From assembly GCF_001297125.1 (NCBI RefSeq), contig NZ_LHPC01000046.1, forward strand, positions 62,001-126,000: a stretch of 64,000 bases of DNA, given 5' to 3'. A program made the position numbers and the translations under genes. This document shows, in pieces, positions 15,398 through 24,096 of this stretch. This DNA is from Pseudomonas sp. RIT-PI-q. Lineage in GTDB: Bacteria; Pseudomonadota; Gammaproteobacteria; Pseudomonadales; Pseudomonadaceae. Position 1 is the stretch's first letter. Every line of letters begins with the position of its first letter. Under the pieces are notes generated by a model. The model worked only from the letters and a program-made list of their open reading frames with translations, did not search any database and was not told the origin of the DNA.

Positions 15398-16804
15398 TCA
15401 GCAGCTGTAGTACAGCTCATATTCCAGTGGGTGTACGAAGGTGCGGACCTTGATTTCTTCTTCGCTTTTCAGAGCAATGTAAGCGTCGATGAAGTCATCG
15501 GAGAACACGCCGCCTTTGGTCAGGAACGCGCGACCTTTGTCCAGCTCTTCCAGGGCTTCTTTCAGGCTGCCGCAAACTTGTGGGATCTCTTTCGCCTCTT
15601 CAGGCGGCAGGTCGTACAGGTTTTTGTCAGCTGCGTCGCCAGGGTGGATCTTGTTCTGGATGCCGTCCAGGCCAGCCATCAACAGTGCAGCGAAGCCCAG
15701 GTACGGGTTGGCTGCTGGATCCGGGAAGCGGGCTTCGATACGGCGAGCGCGAGGGCTGGACACGTAAGGAATACGGATCGAAGCGGAACGGTTACGCGCC
15801 GAGTAGGCCAGCATTACCGGTGCTTCGAAACCTGGGACCAGACGCTTGTAGGAGTTGGTCGACGGGTTGGTGAAGCCGTTCAGGGCCTTACCGTGCTTGA
15901 TGATGCCGCCGATGAAGTACAGGGCGGTGTCGGACAGGCCGGCATAGCCTTCGCCAGCGAAGGTGTTCTTGCCATCTTTGGCGATGGACAGGTGAACGTG
16001 CATACCCGAACCGTTGTCGCCGTACAGAGGCTTAGGCATGAAGGTCGCGGTGCGGCCGTATGCGTCAGCAACGTTGTGTACGCAATACTTCAGGGTTTGA
16101 ACTTCGTCAGCCTTGGCAACCAGGGTGTTGAACTTCACGCCGATTTCGTTCTGGCCAGCCGTTGCCACTTCGTGGTGGTGAACTTCGATGACCAGGCCCA
16201 TTTCTTCCATGGCGTTGCACATGGAGGTACGGATTTCGTGGTCGTGGTCGAACGGTGGAACCGGGAAGTAGCCGCCTTTGACGCCTGGACGGTGGCCTTT
16301 GTTGCCGCCTTCCACGTCCTGGTCGGACATCCACGAACCTTGTTCGGAGTAGATCTTGAACATGGAACCTGAGATGTCGGACTTGAACTTCACTTCGTCG
16401 AAGATGAAGAATTCAGGCTCTGGACCAACAAATACGGTGTCGCCGATACCGGTCGACTTCAGGTATTCCTCGGCGCGCTTGGCGATCGCACGTGGGTCAC
16501 GGTCGTAGCCTTGCATGGTCGAAGGCTCGATCACGTCGCAAACCAGGATCAGGGTCGGCTCTTCGGTGAACGGGTCGAGAACAGCGGTGCTGTCGTCCGG
16601 CATCAGGATCATGTCGGAGGCTTCGATGCCTTTCCAGCCAGCAATGGAGGAACCGTCGAACATTTTGCCTTCTTCGAAGAAAGCTTCATCCAGCGCGTCG
16701 CGAGCCGGCATGGTCACGTGGTGCTGAGTGCCTTTGGTGTCCGTGAAGCGCAGATCAATCCACTTGACGTCATGATCTTTGATGAGTTGAACCGACTTCG
16801 ACAT
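15398..16804 (-). CDS. glnA: Glutamine synthetase, type I
   Basis: GlnA makes glutamine from glutamate, ammonia and ATP and is the main route of ammonia assimilation at low nitrogen. The 468-residue protein is a complete dodecameric GS-I. It shows the N-terminal beta-grasp (DLRFTDTKGTQHHVTMP), metal and ATP sites (FVGPEPEFFIFDE, NGSGMHVHLS, RNRSASIRIPY) and the adenylylation Tyr397 in NLYDLPPEE. The Tyr means activity can be tuned by GlnE. A sigma-54 promoter lies about 100 bases upstream and the terminator directly downstream, so it can be transcribed alone. Confidence 0.98.
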   Translation of the reverse strand: MSKSVQLIKDHDVKWIDLRFTDTKGTQHHVTMPARDALDEAFFEEGKMFDGSSIAGWKGIEASDMILMPDDSTAVLDPFTEEPTLILVCDVIEPSTMQGYDRDPRAIAKRAEEYLKSTGIGDTVFVGPEPEFFIFDEVKFKSDISGSMFKIYSEQGSWMSDQDVEGGNKGHRPGVKGGYFPVPPFDHDHEIRTSMCNAMEEMGLVIEVHHHEVATAGQNEIGVKFNTLVAKADEVQTLKYCVHNVADAYGRTATFMPKPLYGDNGSGMHVHLSIAKDGKNTFAGEGYAGLSDTALYFIGGIIKHGKALNGFTNPSTNSYKRLVPGFEAPVMLAYSARNRSASIRIPYVSSPRARRIEARFPDPAANPYLGFAALLMAGLDGIQNKIHPGDAADKNLYDLPPEEAKEIPQVCGSLKEALEELDKGRAFLTKGGVFSDDFIDAYIALKSEEEIKVRTFVHPLEYELYYSC

Positions 16805-16902
16805 AGTGTCCTCCGGGTGGCTTCGGGCTTAGTAGTGGATGCCCTTAGAATGTGGGTGATGCCGGCGCGAATACTCTGCCAAGGCAACCTGCCTCACAAG
16901 GG

Positions 16903-16918
16903 AGCAAATTGCATGCCA
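16903..16918 (-). promoter_or_regulatory. Sigma-54 promoter of glnA
   Basis: Read on the minus strand: TGGCATGCAATTTGCT, an exact fit to TGGCAYR-N4-TTGCW. The start would be near 16893, leaving a leader of about 89 bases. Confidence 0.88.
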
Positions 16919-17021
16919 GTGCCCCACCATGGGTTTTTTGCCCCAATTTCACGCTTATAAAGGTACAAAGCGTCTTAAAGCACAAAATCTCGCCCTACAA
17001 TGTGGCGCTAAAATCGACAAA

Positions 17022-17038
17022 TGACCTGTTTTGGTGCG
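17022..17038. promoter_or_regulatory. Candidate NtrC half-site pair upstream of glnA
   Basis: TGACCTGTTTTGGTGCG has one good half (TGGTGCG) and one weak half, placed about 130-145 bases upstream of the predicted glnA start. Suggestive only. Confidence 0.4.
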
Positions 17039-17063
17039 CGCAAAACCTTCTGCACATTAACTG

Positions 17064-17092
17064 GTTAAACCTTGAGCAATTTCCGCTATAAT
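17064..17092 (+). promoter_or_regulatory. Possible sigma-70 promoter of thiI
   Basis: TATAAT at 17087-17092 is a perfect -10. The -35 at the right distance (GTTAAA, 17064-17069) is weak. It lies 43 bases before the thiI start. Confidence 0.5.
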
Positions 17093-17134
17093 CCGCGCCC
17101 CCCTTTTTCGGCTGGCCCAGCGCGCGCTGTTTTC

Positions 17135-18589
17135 ATGAAACTAATCGTAAAAGTCTTCCCCGAGATCACCATCAAGAGCCGCCCGGTACGGATGCGTTTC
17201 ATCCGTCAGTTGGCCAAGAACATCCGTACCGTGCTCCGCGACCTGGACCCGGCTGTGGTGGTGAACGGTGTGTGGGACAATCTCGAGCTGGAAACCCGCG
17301 TCAGCGAGCCCAAAGCCCTGAAAGAGATGACCGAGCGCCTGAGCTGCATGCCGGGCATTGCGCATTTCCTGCAGGTCGACGAGTACCCGTTGGGCGACTT
17401 CGATGACATCGTCGCCAAGTGCAAGCAGCACTTCGGTGAGGCGTTGGCCGGGAAGATTTTTTCGGTACGCTGCAAGCGTGCCGGCAAGCATGAATTCAGC
17501 TCGATGGACGTCGAGAAATACGTCGGCAGCCAACTGCGTCGTCAGTGCGGCGCCGCCGGAATCTCGCTGAAAGAGCCGGAAATCGAAGTTCGCATCGAAA
17601 TTCGCGACAAACGGTTGTTCGTGATCCACAACCAGCACAACAGCATCGGCGGTTATCCGCTGGGTGCCCTGGAACAGACGCTTGTGCTGATGTCCGGCGG
17701 CTTCGATTCCACCGTCGCCGCGTACCAGATCATGCGCCGTGGGCTTATGAGCCATTTCTGCTTCTTCAATCTGGGCGGGCGGGCCCATGAACTGGGCGTT
17801 ATGGAAGTCGCGCATTTCATCTGGAAGAAGTACGGCAGCTCCCAACGCGTGTTATTTGTCAGTGTGCCTTTCGAAGAAGTACTGGGAGAAATTCTCGGGA
17901 AAGTCGATAACAGTCATATGGGCGTAGTTTTGAAGCGTATGATGTTGCGCGCTGCTTCTCGTATTGCTGATCGGCTGGAGATCGATGCGCTGGTAACCGG
18001 CGAGGCGATTTCCCAGGTGTCGAGCCAGACGCTGCCGAACCTGTCCGTGATCGACTGCGTGACCGACAAGCTGGTCTTGCGTCCGCTGATCGCCAGTCAC
18101 AAGCAGGACATCATCGACCTGGCCAACGAAATCGGCACCGCCGACTTCGCCAAGCACATGCCGGAATATTGCGGGGTCATCTCGGTGAACCCCAAGACCC
18201 ACGCCAAGCGTCCACGCGTGGAGTACGAAGAACAACAGTTCGACATGGCAGTCCTTGAGCGTGCGCTTGAGAACGCCAAGCTGGTGCCGATCGATCGCGT
18301 GATCGATGAATTGGGCCAGGATGTGCAGATCGAAGAAGTCAGCGAAGCACTGGCCGGTCAGATCATCATCGACATCCGTCACCCGGATGCCGCTGAAGAC
18401 GAGCCGCTGGGACTCGCTGGCATTGAGGTACAGACGATGCCGTTTTATGCATTGAACGCTCGTTTCAAGGAACTGGACCCTACTCGCCAGTACCTGCTGT
18501 ATTGCGACAAAGGCGTGATGAGTCGCCTGCATGCCCACCATTTGCTCAGTGAGGGGCATGCCAATGTGCGCGTTTATCGACCGAGCTAA
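17135..18589 (+). CDS. thiI: ThiI, tRNA 4-thiouridine sulfurtransferase with rhodanese domain
   Basis: ThiI activates U8 of tRNA with ATP and inserts sulfur to give 4-thiouridine; the rhodanese part also serves thiazole synthesis for thiamine. The 484-residue product has an N-terminal ferredoxin-like plus THUMP region (about 1-165) and a PP-loop ATPase domain with SGGFDST at 187-193. A C-terminal rhodanese domain (about 400-484) has the persulfide Cys457 in YLLYCDKG. The conserved EYCGVISVNPKTHA carries the second redox Cys. ATG 17135 begins the standard MKLIVKVFPEITIKS; the upstream in-frame start at 17072 lies over the promoter and is rejected. Confidence 0.96.
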   Translation: MKLIVKVFPEITIKSRPVRMRFIRQLAKNIRTVLRDLDPAVVVNGVWDNLELETRVSEPKALKEMTERLSCMPGIAHFLQVDEYPLGDFDDIVAKCKQHFGEALAGKIFSVRCKRAGKHEFSSMDVEKYVGSQLRRQCGAAGISLKEPEIEVRIEIRDKRLFVIHNQHNSIGGYPLGALEQTLVLMSGGFDSTVAAYQIMRRGLMSHFCFFNLGGRAHELGVMEVAHFIWKKYGSSQRVLFVSVPFEEVLGEILGKVDNSHMGVVLKRMMLRAASRIADRLEIDALVTGEAISQVSSQTLPNLSVIDCVTDKLVLRPLIASHKQDIIDLANEIGTADFAKHMPEYCGVISVNPKTHAKRPRVEYEEQQFDMAVLERALENAKLVPIDRVIDELGQDVQIEEVSEALAGQIIIDIRHPDAAEDEPLGLAGIEVQTMPFYALNARFKELDPTRQYLLYCDKGVMSRLHAHHLLSEGHANVRVYRPS

Positions 18590-18728
18590 GAGCCCGGGGC
18601 TGTACGCCTGTGGCCTGCGTCACCGGCCCCCCGACTCTGCCGTCAAGCTGTAACGGCAAGGCCTGACTCTACTGTAAATCGCTGCCAAGACTTGTCAGCA
18701 CACCGAATCCTCTGATCGAGATACACAA

Positions 18729-20549
18729 GTGATCGAAAATCTACGCAACATCGCCATCATTGCTCACGTTGACCATGGTAAAACCACCCTGGTAGACAAA
18801 CTCTTGCGTCAATCCGGCACCCTGGAGCGCAACGAGCTCAACGACGAGCGCGTGATGGACTCCAACGACCAGGAGAAAGAGCGCGGTATTACCATTCTGG
18901 CGAAAAACACCGCCATCAACTGGAACGGCTACCACATCAACATCGTGGACACCCCGGGCCACGCCGACTTCGGCGGCGAAGTTGAACGCGTAATGTCGAT
19001 GGTTGACTCCGTTCTGCTGCTGGTTGACGCTCAAGACGGCCCTATGCCGCAAACCCGTTTCGTGACCAAGAAGGCTTTCGAAGCCGGCCTGCGTCCAATC
19101 GTGGTGATCAACAAGGTTGACCGTCCAGGCGCGCGTCCGGACTGGGTTCTGGACCAGATCTTCGACCTGTTCGACAACCTCGGTGCTACCGAAGAACAGC
19201 TGGACTTCAAAGTTGTCTACGCCTCGGCCCTGAACGGCATTGCCGGTCTGGAACACACCGCCATGGCTGAAGACATGACCCCGCTGTACCAGTCGATCGT
19301 CGACAACGTACCTGCGCCGAAAGTTGACCGTGACGGTCCGTTCCAGATGCAAATCTCGGCACTGGACTACAACAGCTTCCTGGGCATCATCGGCGTTGGC
19401 CGTATCGCTCGTGGTCGCGTCAAGCCGAACACCCAGGTTGTAGCGATCGATGCCGACGGCAAGCGCCGTAACGGCCGTATCCTGAAGCTGATGGGTCACC
19501 ACGGTCTGCACCGTGTAGACGTTGACGAAGCAGCTGCTGGCGACATCGTCTGCATCAGCGGCTTCGATTCGCTGTTCATCTCCGACACTCTGTGCGACCC
19601 ACTGAACGTCGAAGCGATGAAGCCGCTGACCGTTGACGAACCAACCGTTTCGATGACCTTCCAGGTTAACGACTCGCCGTTCTGCGGCCGTGAAGGCAAG
19701 TTCGTCACCAGCCGTAACATCAAAGAGCGTCTGGACAAAGAACTGCTCTACAACGTTGCCCTGCGCGTTGAAGAAGGCGACACCGCTGACAAGTTCAAAG
19801 TGTCCGGCCGTGGTGAGCTGCACTTGTCGGTACTGATCGAAACCATGCGTCGCGAAGGCTTCGAAATGGGTGTTGGTCGTCCGGAAGTGATCATCCGTAT
19901 GGTTGACGGCGTTAAGCACGAACCGTACGAAAACGTGACCATCGACCTGCCAGAAGAATCGCAAGGTTCGATCATGGAACAGATCGGTATCCGTAAAGGC
20001 GACCTGACCAACATGGTTCCGGATGGCAAGGGCCGTGTGCGCCTTGAGTACAACATCCCGGCTCGTGGCTTGATCGGTTTCCGTAACGAGTTCCTGACCC
20101 TGACCTCCGGTGCAGGCATCCTGACCTCGATCTTCGACCGTTACGACGTGATGAAGTCCGGCGACATGTCCGGTCGTCAGAACGGCGTGCTGGTTTCGGT
20201 AGCTACCGGTAAGGCGCTGACTTACTCGCTGGAAACCCTGCAAGCTCGCGGCAAACTGTTCCTGGGTCACGGCGAAGACGTGTACGAAGGTCAAATCGTC
20301 GGCATCAACAGCCGCGACAACGACCTGGGCGTCAACCCAACCAAAGGCAAGAAGCTCGACAACATGCGTGCCTCGGGTAAAGACGAAACCATCGCTCTGG
20401 TTCCGCCTATCCGTTTCACTCTGGAACAGGCTCTGGAATTCGTTCAAGAAGACGAATTGTGCGAAGTCACTCCTAAGTCCATCCGTCTTCGCAAGAAGAT
20501 CCTGGGCGAAAGCGAGCGTACCCGCGCTGCCAAGAAGTCCGGTAACTGA
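18729..20549 (+). CDS. typA: TypA/BipA, ribosome-associated translational GTPase
   Basis: TypA is an EF-G-like GTPase that binds the 70S ribosome and aids 50S assembly and stress or cold adaptation. The 606-residue product has G1 AHVDHGKTTL, switch II DTPGHADFGGEV and G4 NKVDRPGARP. Domain II, the EF-G-like domain and the TypA-specific C-terminal domain follow (GLIGFRNEFLT...GAGILTSIFDRYD). The start is GTG at 18729; no upstream in-frame start would add conserved sequence. A strong terminator follows, so it is likely a single-gene unit. The 139 bases before it show no clear promoter. Confidence 0.97.
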   Translation: MIENLRNIAIIAHVDHGKTTLVDKLLRQSGTLERNELNDERVMDSNDQEKERGITILAKNTAINWNGYHINIVDTPGHADFGGEVERVMSMVDSVLLLVDAQDGPMPQTRFVTKKAFEAGLRPIVVINKVDRPGARPDWVLDQIFDLFDNLGATEEQLDFKVVYASALNGIAGLEHTAMAEDMTPLYQSIVDNVPAPKVDRDGPFQMQISALDYNSFLGIIGVGRIARGRVKPNTQVVAIDADGKRRNGRILKLMGHHGLHRVDVDEAAAGDIVCISGFDSLFISDTLCDPLNVEAMKPLTVDEPTVSMTFQVNDSPFCGREGKFVTSRNIKERLDKELLYNVALRVEEGDTADKFKVSGRGELHLSVLIETMRREGFEMGVGRPEVIIRMVDGVKHEPYENVTIDLPEESQGSIMEQIGIRKGDLTNMVPDGKGRVRLEYNIPARGLIGFRNEFLTLTSGAGILTSIFDRYDVMKSGDMSGRQNGVLVSVATGKALTYSLETLQARGKLFLGHGEDVYEGQIVGINSRDNDLGVNPTKGKKLDNMRASGKDETIALVPPIRFTLEQALEFVQEDELCEVTPKSIRLRKKILGESERTRAAKKSGN

Positions 20550-20567
20550 GTCATTTAGTTAGCTGAC

Positions 20568-20607
20568 AAAAAAAACGCCCCCGACCGCAAGGTCGGGGGC
20601 GTTTTTG
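20568..20607 (+). terminator. Rho-independent terminator after typA
   Basis: ACGCCCCCGACC and GGTCGGGGGCGT form a perfect 12-base stem with loop GCAA, with A-run before and TTTTTG after. It starts about 20 bases past the typA stop. Confidence 0.95.
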
Positions 20608-20642
20608 TTTGTCTGGAGGTTGTGTGGTGTTTTTTCCGGCCT

Positions 20643-20710
20643 CTTCGCGGGCAAGCCTCGCTCCTACAGGGACCGCGTGAATCCTGTAGGAGCGAGGCTT
20701 GCCCGCGAAG
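20643..20710. repeat. REP pair (REPIN), CGAGGCTTGCCCGCG type
   Basis: Inverted copies of the variant TGTAGGAGCGAGGCTTGCCC and its complement, with a loop of about 14 bases, between typA and the convergent YkgJ-type gene. Confidence 0.9.
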
Positions 20711-20744
20711 GCGGACTGTCAGCCGTCGAAGAACTCAGCGATCG

Positions 20745-21188
20745 TTAAAATTTTTCGAGGGTGCGACGGCCGGCGCTGGTCTCACGCGCCACTTCCTTCG
20801 GCTTATAAGCGCAATACCCAGGCCGCGGGCCGATTTTCGGGTGATTGCGGCAAGTATCCGGGCGCTTTTCATAAATAGTGCACAGACGGCTCTTACGATC
20901 CAGGTACAGGCAATCGTTGTTGCTCATGCGCTGGAGGGTGAAGATCTCGGACTTCTGGTTGTAGCGCTCGACGATCCCTTCCTTCTGCAGGCGCTTGGCG
21001 ATGTTCTTCGCTGGCTCGCCGCGCTCGAATTCGTCGACAATTCCGATACGGATCAGATCCTTGATCTTGACCTCGACCGGCAGGGTGCAGCAGCTGGACA
21101 CGCACGAGCCGCACATCGGGGCCGAGTATTTGGCCCAGGTATCGAGGCGATCGATCTCCGCGGCGGCGATCAGGTTGGACTTCATCAT
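20745..21188 (-). CDS. YkgJ family cysteine-cluster protein (putative zinc/iron chelator)
   Basis: The 147-residue protein has the cysteine pattern of the YkgJ/CxxCxxCC family: CGSCVSSCC at about 26-34, CLYLDRKSRLC, and RPDTCRNHP, with a last Cys in PGYCAYK. These residues are thought to bind zinc or an iron-sulfur cluster. No enzymatic function is established. It carries no signal peptide. Two adjacent ATG codons (21188 and 21185) could each be the start; neither has a strong ribosome-binding site. It is divergent from glgP across a 254-base gap in which I see no distinct motif. Confidence 0.88.
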   Translation of the reverse strand: MMKSNLIAAAEIDRLDTWAKYSAPMCGSCVSSCCTLPVEVKIKDLIRIGIVDEFERGEPAKNIAKRLQKEGIVERYNQKSEIFTLQRMSNNDCLYLDRKSRLCTIYEKRPDTCRNHPKIGPRPGYCAYKPKEVARETSAGRRTLEKF

Positions 21189-21442
21189 CGGTTGTTACCA
21201 GCGTGCATCAGGGCGCGCGATCATACCGGGACTGGTGGATTTTTGAACAACCTTTCGCCAGTTTTTTTGTTTGTCGTCAAATCAACCCTGTGTTCCGGCA
21301 CGGCCCCTGCATTGATTCGGGCACACGACGAGGTAATGCCGACCTATCTCGCACTATCAGGAAAAACTGCCGAACCAGAGCCCATACCGCCTGTCAGACC
21401 GTCTAGGCTCAGACAATTCCATGCTCGCTCGAGGTCCTATCG

Positions 21443-23893
21443 ATGACTCAAGAACCACTTGTTCGCGAAGCAGAGGTGGCCGCATTCCGCGACGCCGTCT
21501 TGACCAAACTCACCTACGCGGTGGGCAAAGACCCTGATCACGCCTTCGACCACGACTGGTTCGAAGCCATTGCCTTGGCCGCGCGTGATCACATGGTCGA
21601 GCACTGGATGGACCACACGCGGCAGATCTACCGCAAAGGTCAAAAGCGCGTTTACTACCTCTCTCTGGAATTTCTCATCGGCCGGCTGCTTTACGACAGC
21701 CTGAGCAACCTCGGCCTGCTCGACGTGGCCCGCGAAGCCCTGACCGAACTCGGTGTCGACCTGGAACGCATCCGCCTGCTGGAGCCCGACGCGGCGCTGG
21801 GTAACGGCGGCCTCGGGCGCCTGGCCGCGTGCTTCATGGAAAGCATGTCGACCCTCGGTATCGCCGGCCATGGCTACGGCATTCGGTACGAACACGGGCT
21901 GTTCCGTCAGGCCATCGTCGACGGCTGGCAGCAGGAACAAACCGAACACTGGCTGGACTTCGGCAACCCTTGGGAATTTGAACGGCCAGAAGTCGTTTAC
22001 ACGATCGGCTTCGGCGGCAGCGTCGAAACCGTGGCCGACGAAGCTGGCAAATCCAAGCAAGTCTGGAGCCCGGCAGAAACCGTTCGGGCGATTGCCTACG
22101 ACACGCCGGTGGTCGGTTGGCGCGGCGCGAGCGTCAACACCCTGCGGCTGTGGCGCGCACGGGCCATGGAAGATTTGCACCTGGAACGCTTCAACGCCGG
22201 CGACCACTTGGGCGCGGTGGCAGAAGTGGCCCGGGCCGAGAGTATTTCCCGCGTGCTCTACCCGGCGGACAGCACCGAAGCCGGCCAGGAACTGCGCCTG
22301 CGTCAGGAATACTTTTTTGTCGCCGCCTCCCTGCAGGATTTACTCCGTCGCCATCGCAACATGCACACCTCGGTGCTGACCCTGGGCGATCACGCGGCGA
22401 TCCAGCTCAACGACACTCACCCCTCGATTGCCGTGGCCGAGCTGATGCGGCAACTGGTCGACGTCTATGACGTGGCGTGGGATGCGGCGTGGCAGGTCAC
22501 CGTCGATACGCTTTCCTACACCAACCACACGCTGTTGCCCGAGGCGCTGGAAACCTGGCCGGTCGGTTTGATGGAGCGCATGCTGCCACGGCACATGCAG
22601 ATCATTTACCTGATCAACGCTCAGCACATCGACTCCCTGCGCGCCAAGGGCATTCACGATTTCGACGTGCTGCGCGCAGTGTCGCTGATCGAGGAAGACA
22701 ACGGCCGTCGGGTGCGTATGGGTAACCTTGCGTTCCTGGGTTCCCACAGCGTCAATGGCGTATCCGGCTTGCACACGCAGCTGATGCGCAAAACGGTGTT
22801 CTCCGAACTGCACAAGCTTTACCCGGAGCGGATCAACAACAAGACCAACGGCATCACCTTCCGCCGCTGGCTCTATCAGGCCAACCCTGAACTGACGTCG
22901 ATGATGGTCGATGCCCTCGGGCCTGATCTGCTGGATAACCCTGAAGAGCGCTTGCTCGACCTGGAACCGTTCGCCGAGAAAGCCGCGTTCCGCAAGGCGT
23001 TCGCCGAGCAGCGCCTGCACAGCAAGAAAGCCCTGGCGTACATCATCCATGAGCGACTCGGGGTGGCGGTCAACCCGGCGGCGATGTTCGACGTCCAGGT
23101 CAAACGGATCCACGAATACAAACGTCAGTTGCTCAACCTGCTGCACACGGTGGCGCTGTATCAGGCGATTCGTGCCGAGCCGGAAATCGACTGGGTGCCG
23201 CGCGTGAAGATCTTCGCCGGCAAGGCGGCGGCGAGTTATCACCAGGCCAAGTTGATCATCAAACTGACCAACGACATCGCCCGTGTAGTGAACAACGACC
23301 CGACGGTGCGCGGTTTGCTGAAAGTGGTGTTCCTGCCCAACTACAACGTCAGCCTGGCGGAAAGCATTATTCCGGCGGCGGATTTGTCGGAGCAGATCTC
23401 CACGGCGGGTTTCGAGGCCTCGGGCACCAGTAACATGAAGTTCGGCCTCAACGGCGCACTGACCATTGGCACCCTGGACGGCGCCAACGTGGAAATGTGC
23501 GAGCGCATTGGCGTTGAGCACATGTTCATTTTCGGCCTCAGCGCCCAGCAGGTTGAAGCGCGCAAGCAGAATCATGAGTTCAACGCGACGCCGGACATTG
23601 CTGCATCCCATCGTCTCAATGATGTGCTGCAAGCGATTCGTGGCGGGGTGTTCTCGCCGGATGATCCGTCCCGTTACACCGGGCTGATCGATTCGCTGAT
23701 CGACTACGATCGCTTCCTGGTCTGCGCCGATTTTGATTCTTACTGGAATGCGCAGATGCGGGTTGAAGCGCATTGGCACGATTCTCAAGCGTGGTGGCGT
23801 TCGGCGGTATTGAGCACCTCGCGGATGGGCTGGTTCTCCTCTGACCGGACGATTCGCGAGTACGCCACGGATATCTGGAAGGCACTGGAGTAA
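21443..23893 (+). CDS. glgP: Glycogen/maltodextrin phosphorylase
   Basis: This enzyme releases glucose 1-phosphate from alpha-1,4-glucans with phosphate and pyridoxal phosphate. The 816-residue product is full length for the family. It contains RVYYLSLEFLIGR, ALGNGGLGRLAACF, GYGIRYEHGLF, HLNDTHP-type QLNDTHPSIAVAE and KRIHEYKRQLLN. The PLP lysine is Lys666 in GTSNMKFGLNGAL, followed by GTLDGANVEM. It is a lone gene here. The other glycogen/trehalose genes of Pseudomonas lie elsewhere, so its position after typA is a lineage feature. The ATG has only a weak ribosome-binding site (GAGGTCC). Confidence 0.95.
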   Translation: MTQEPLVREAEVAAFRDAVLTKLTYAVGKDPDHAFDHDWFEAIALAARDHMVEHWMDHTRQIYRKGQKRVYYLSLEFLIGRLLYDSLSNLGLLDVAREALTELGVDLERIRLLEPDAALGNGGLGRLAACFMESMSTLGIAGHGYGIRYEHGLFRQAIVDGWQQEQTEHWLDFGNPWEFERPEVVYTIGFGGSVETVADEAGKSKQVWSPAETVRAIAYDTPVVGWRGASVNTLRLWRARAMEDLHLERFNAGDHLGAVAEVARAESISRVLYPADSTEAGQELRLRQEYFFVAASLQDLLRRHRNMHTSVLTLGDHAAIQLNDTHPSIAVAELMRQLVDVYDVAWDAAWQVTVDTLSYTNHTLLPEALETWPVGLMERMLPRHMQIIYLINAQHIDSLRAKGIHDFDVLRAVSLIEEDNGRRVRMGNLAFLGSHSVNGVSGLHTQLMRKTVFSELHKLYPERINNKTNGITFRRWLYQANPELTSMMVDALGPDLLDNPEERLLDLEPFAEKAAFRKAFAEQRLHSKKALAYIIHERLGVAVNPAAMFDVQVKRIHEYKRQLLNLLHTVALYQAIRAEPEIDWVPRVKIFAGKAAASYHQAKLIIKLTNDIARVVNNDPTVRGLLKVVFLPNYNVSLAESIIPAADLSEQISTAGFEASGTSNMKFGLNGALTIGTLDGANVEMCERIGVEHMFIFGLSAQQVEARKQNHEFNATPDIAASHRLNDVLQAIRGGVFSPDDPSRYTGLIDSLIDYDRFLVCADFDSYWNAQMRVEAHWHDSQAWWRSAVLSTSRMGWFSSDRTIREYATDIWKALE

Positions 23894-23980
23894 CTTTTAG
23901 CGACAAATGTGCGCAAGGCCCGACGGCCGTTGGGCCTGATCGATATACTAAGCGTCAGTTTCGGTGAGCGCTGCGCGCTC

Positions 23981-24047
23981 AATCGCGGGCAAGCCACGCT
24001 CCCACAGGCTATATGCAAATCCTGTGGGAGCGGGCTTGCCCGCGATG
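23981..24047. repeat. REP pair (REPIN) after glgP
   Basis: Inverted GGGCTTGCCCGC REP copies; the left copy carries one change (AAGCCACGCT) from the common core. Confidence 0.88.
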
Positions 24048-24096
24048 ACGTCAGTGCAGACGCCACAAGGCAATGGGCCGCTTAGGGATATCGACC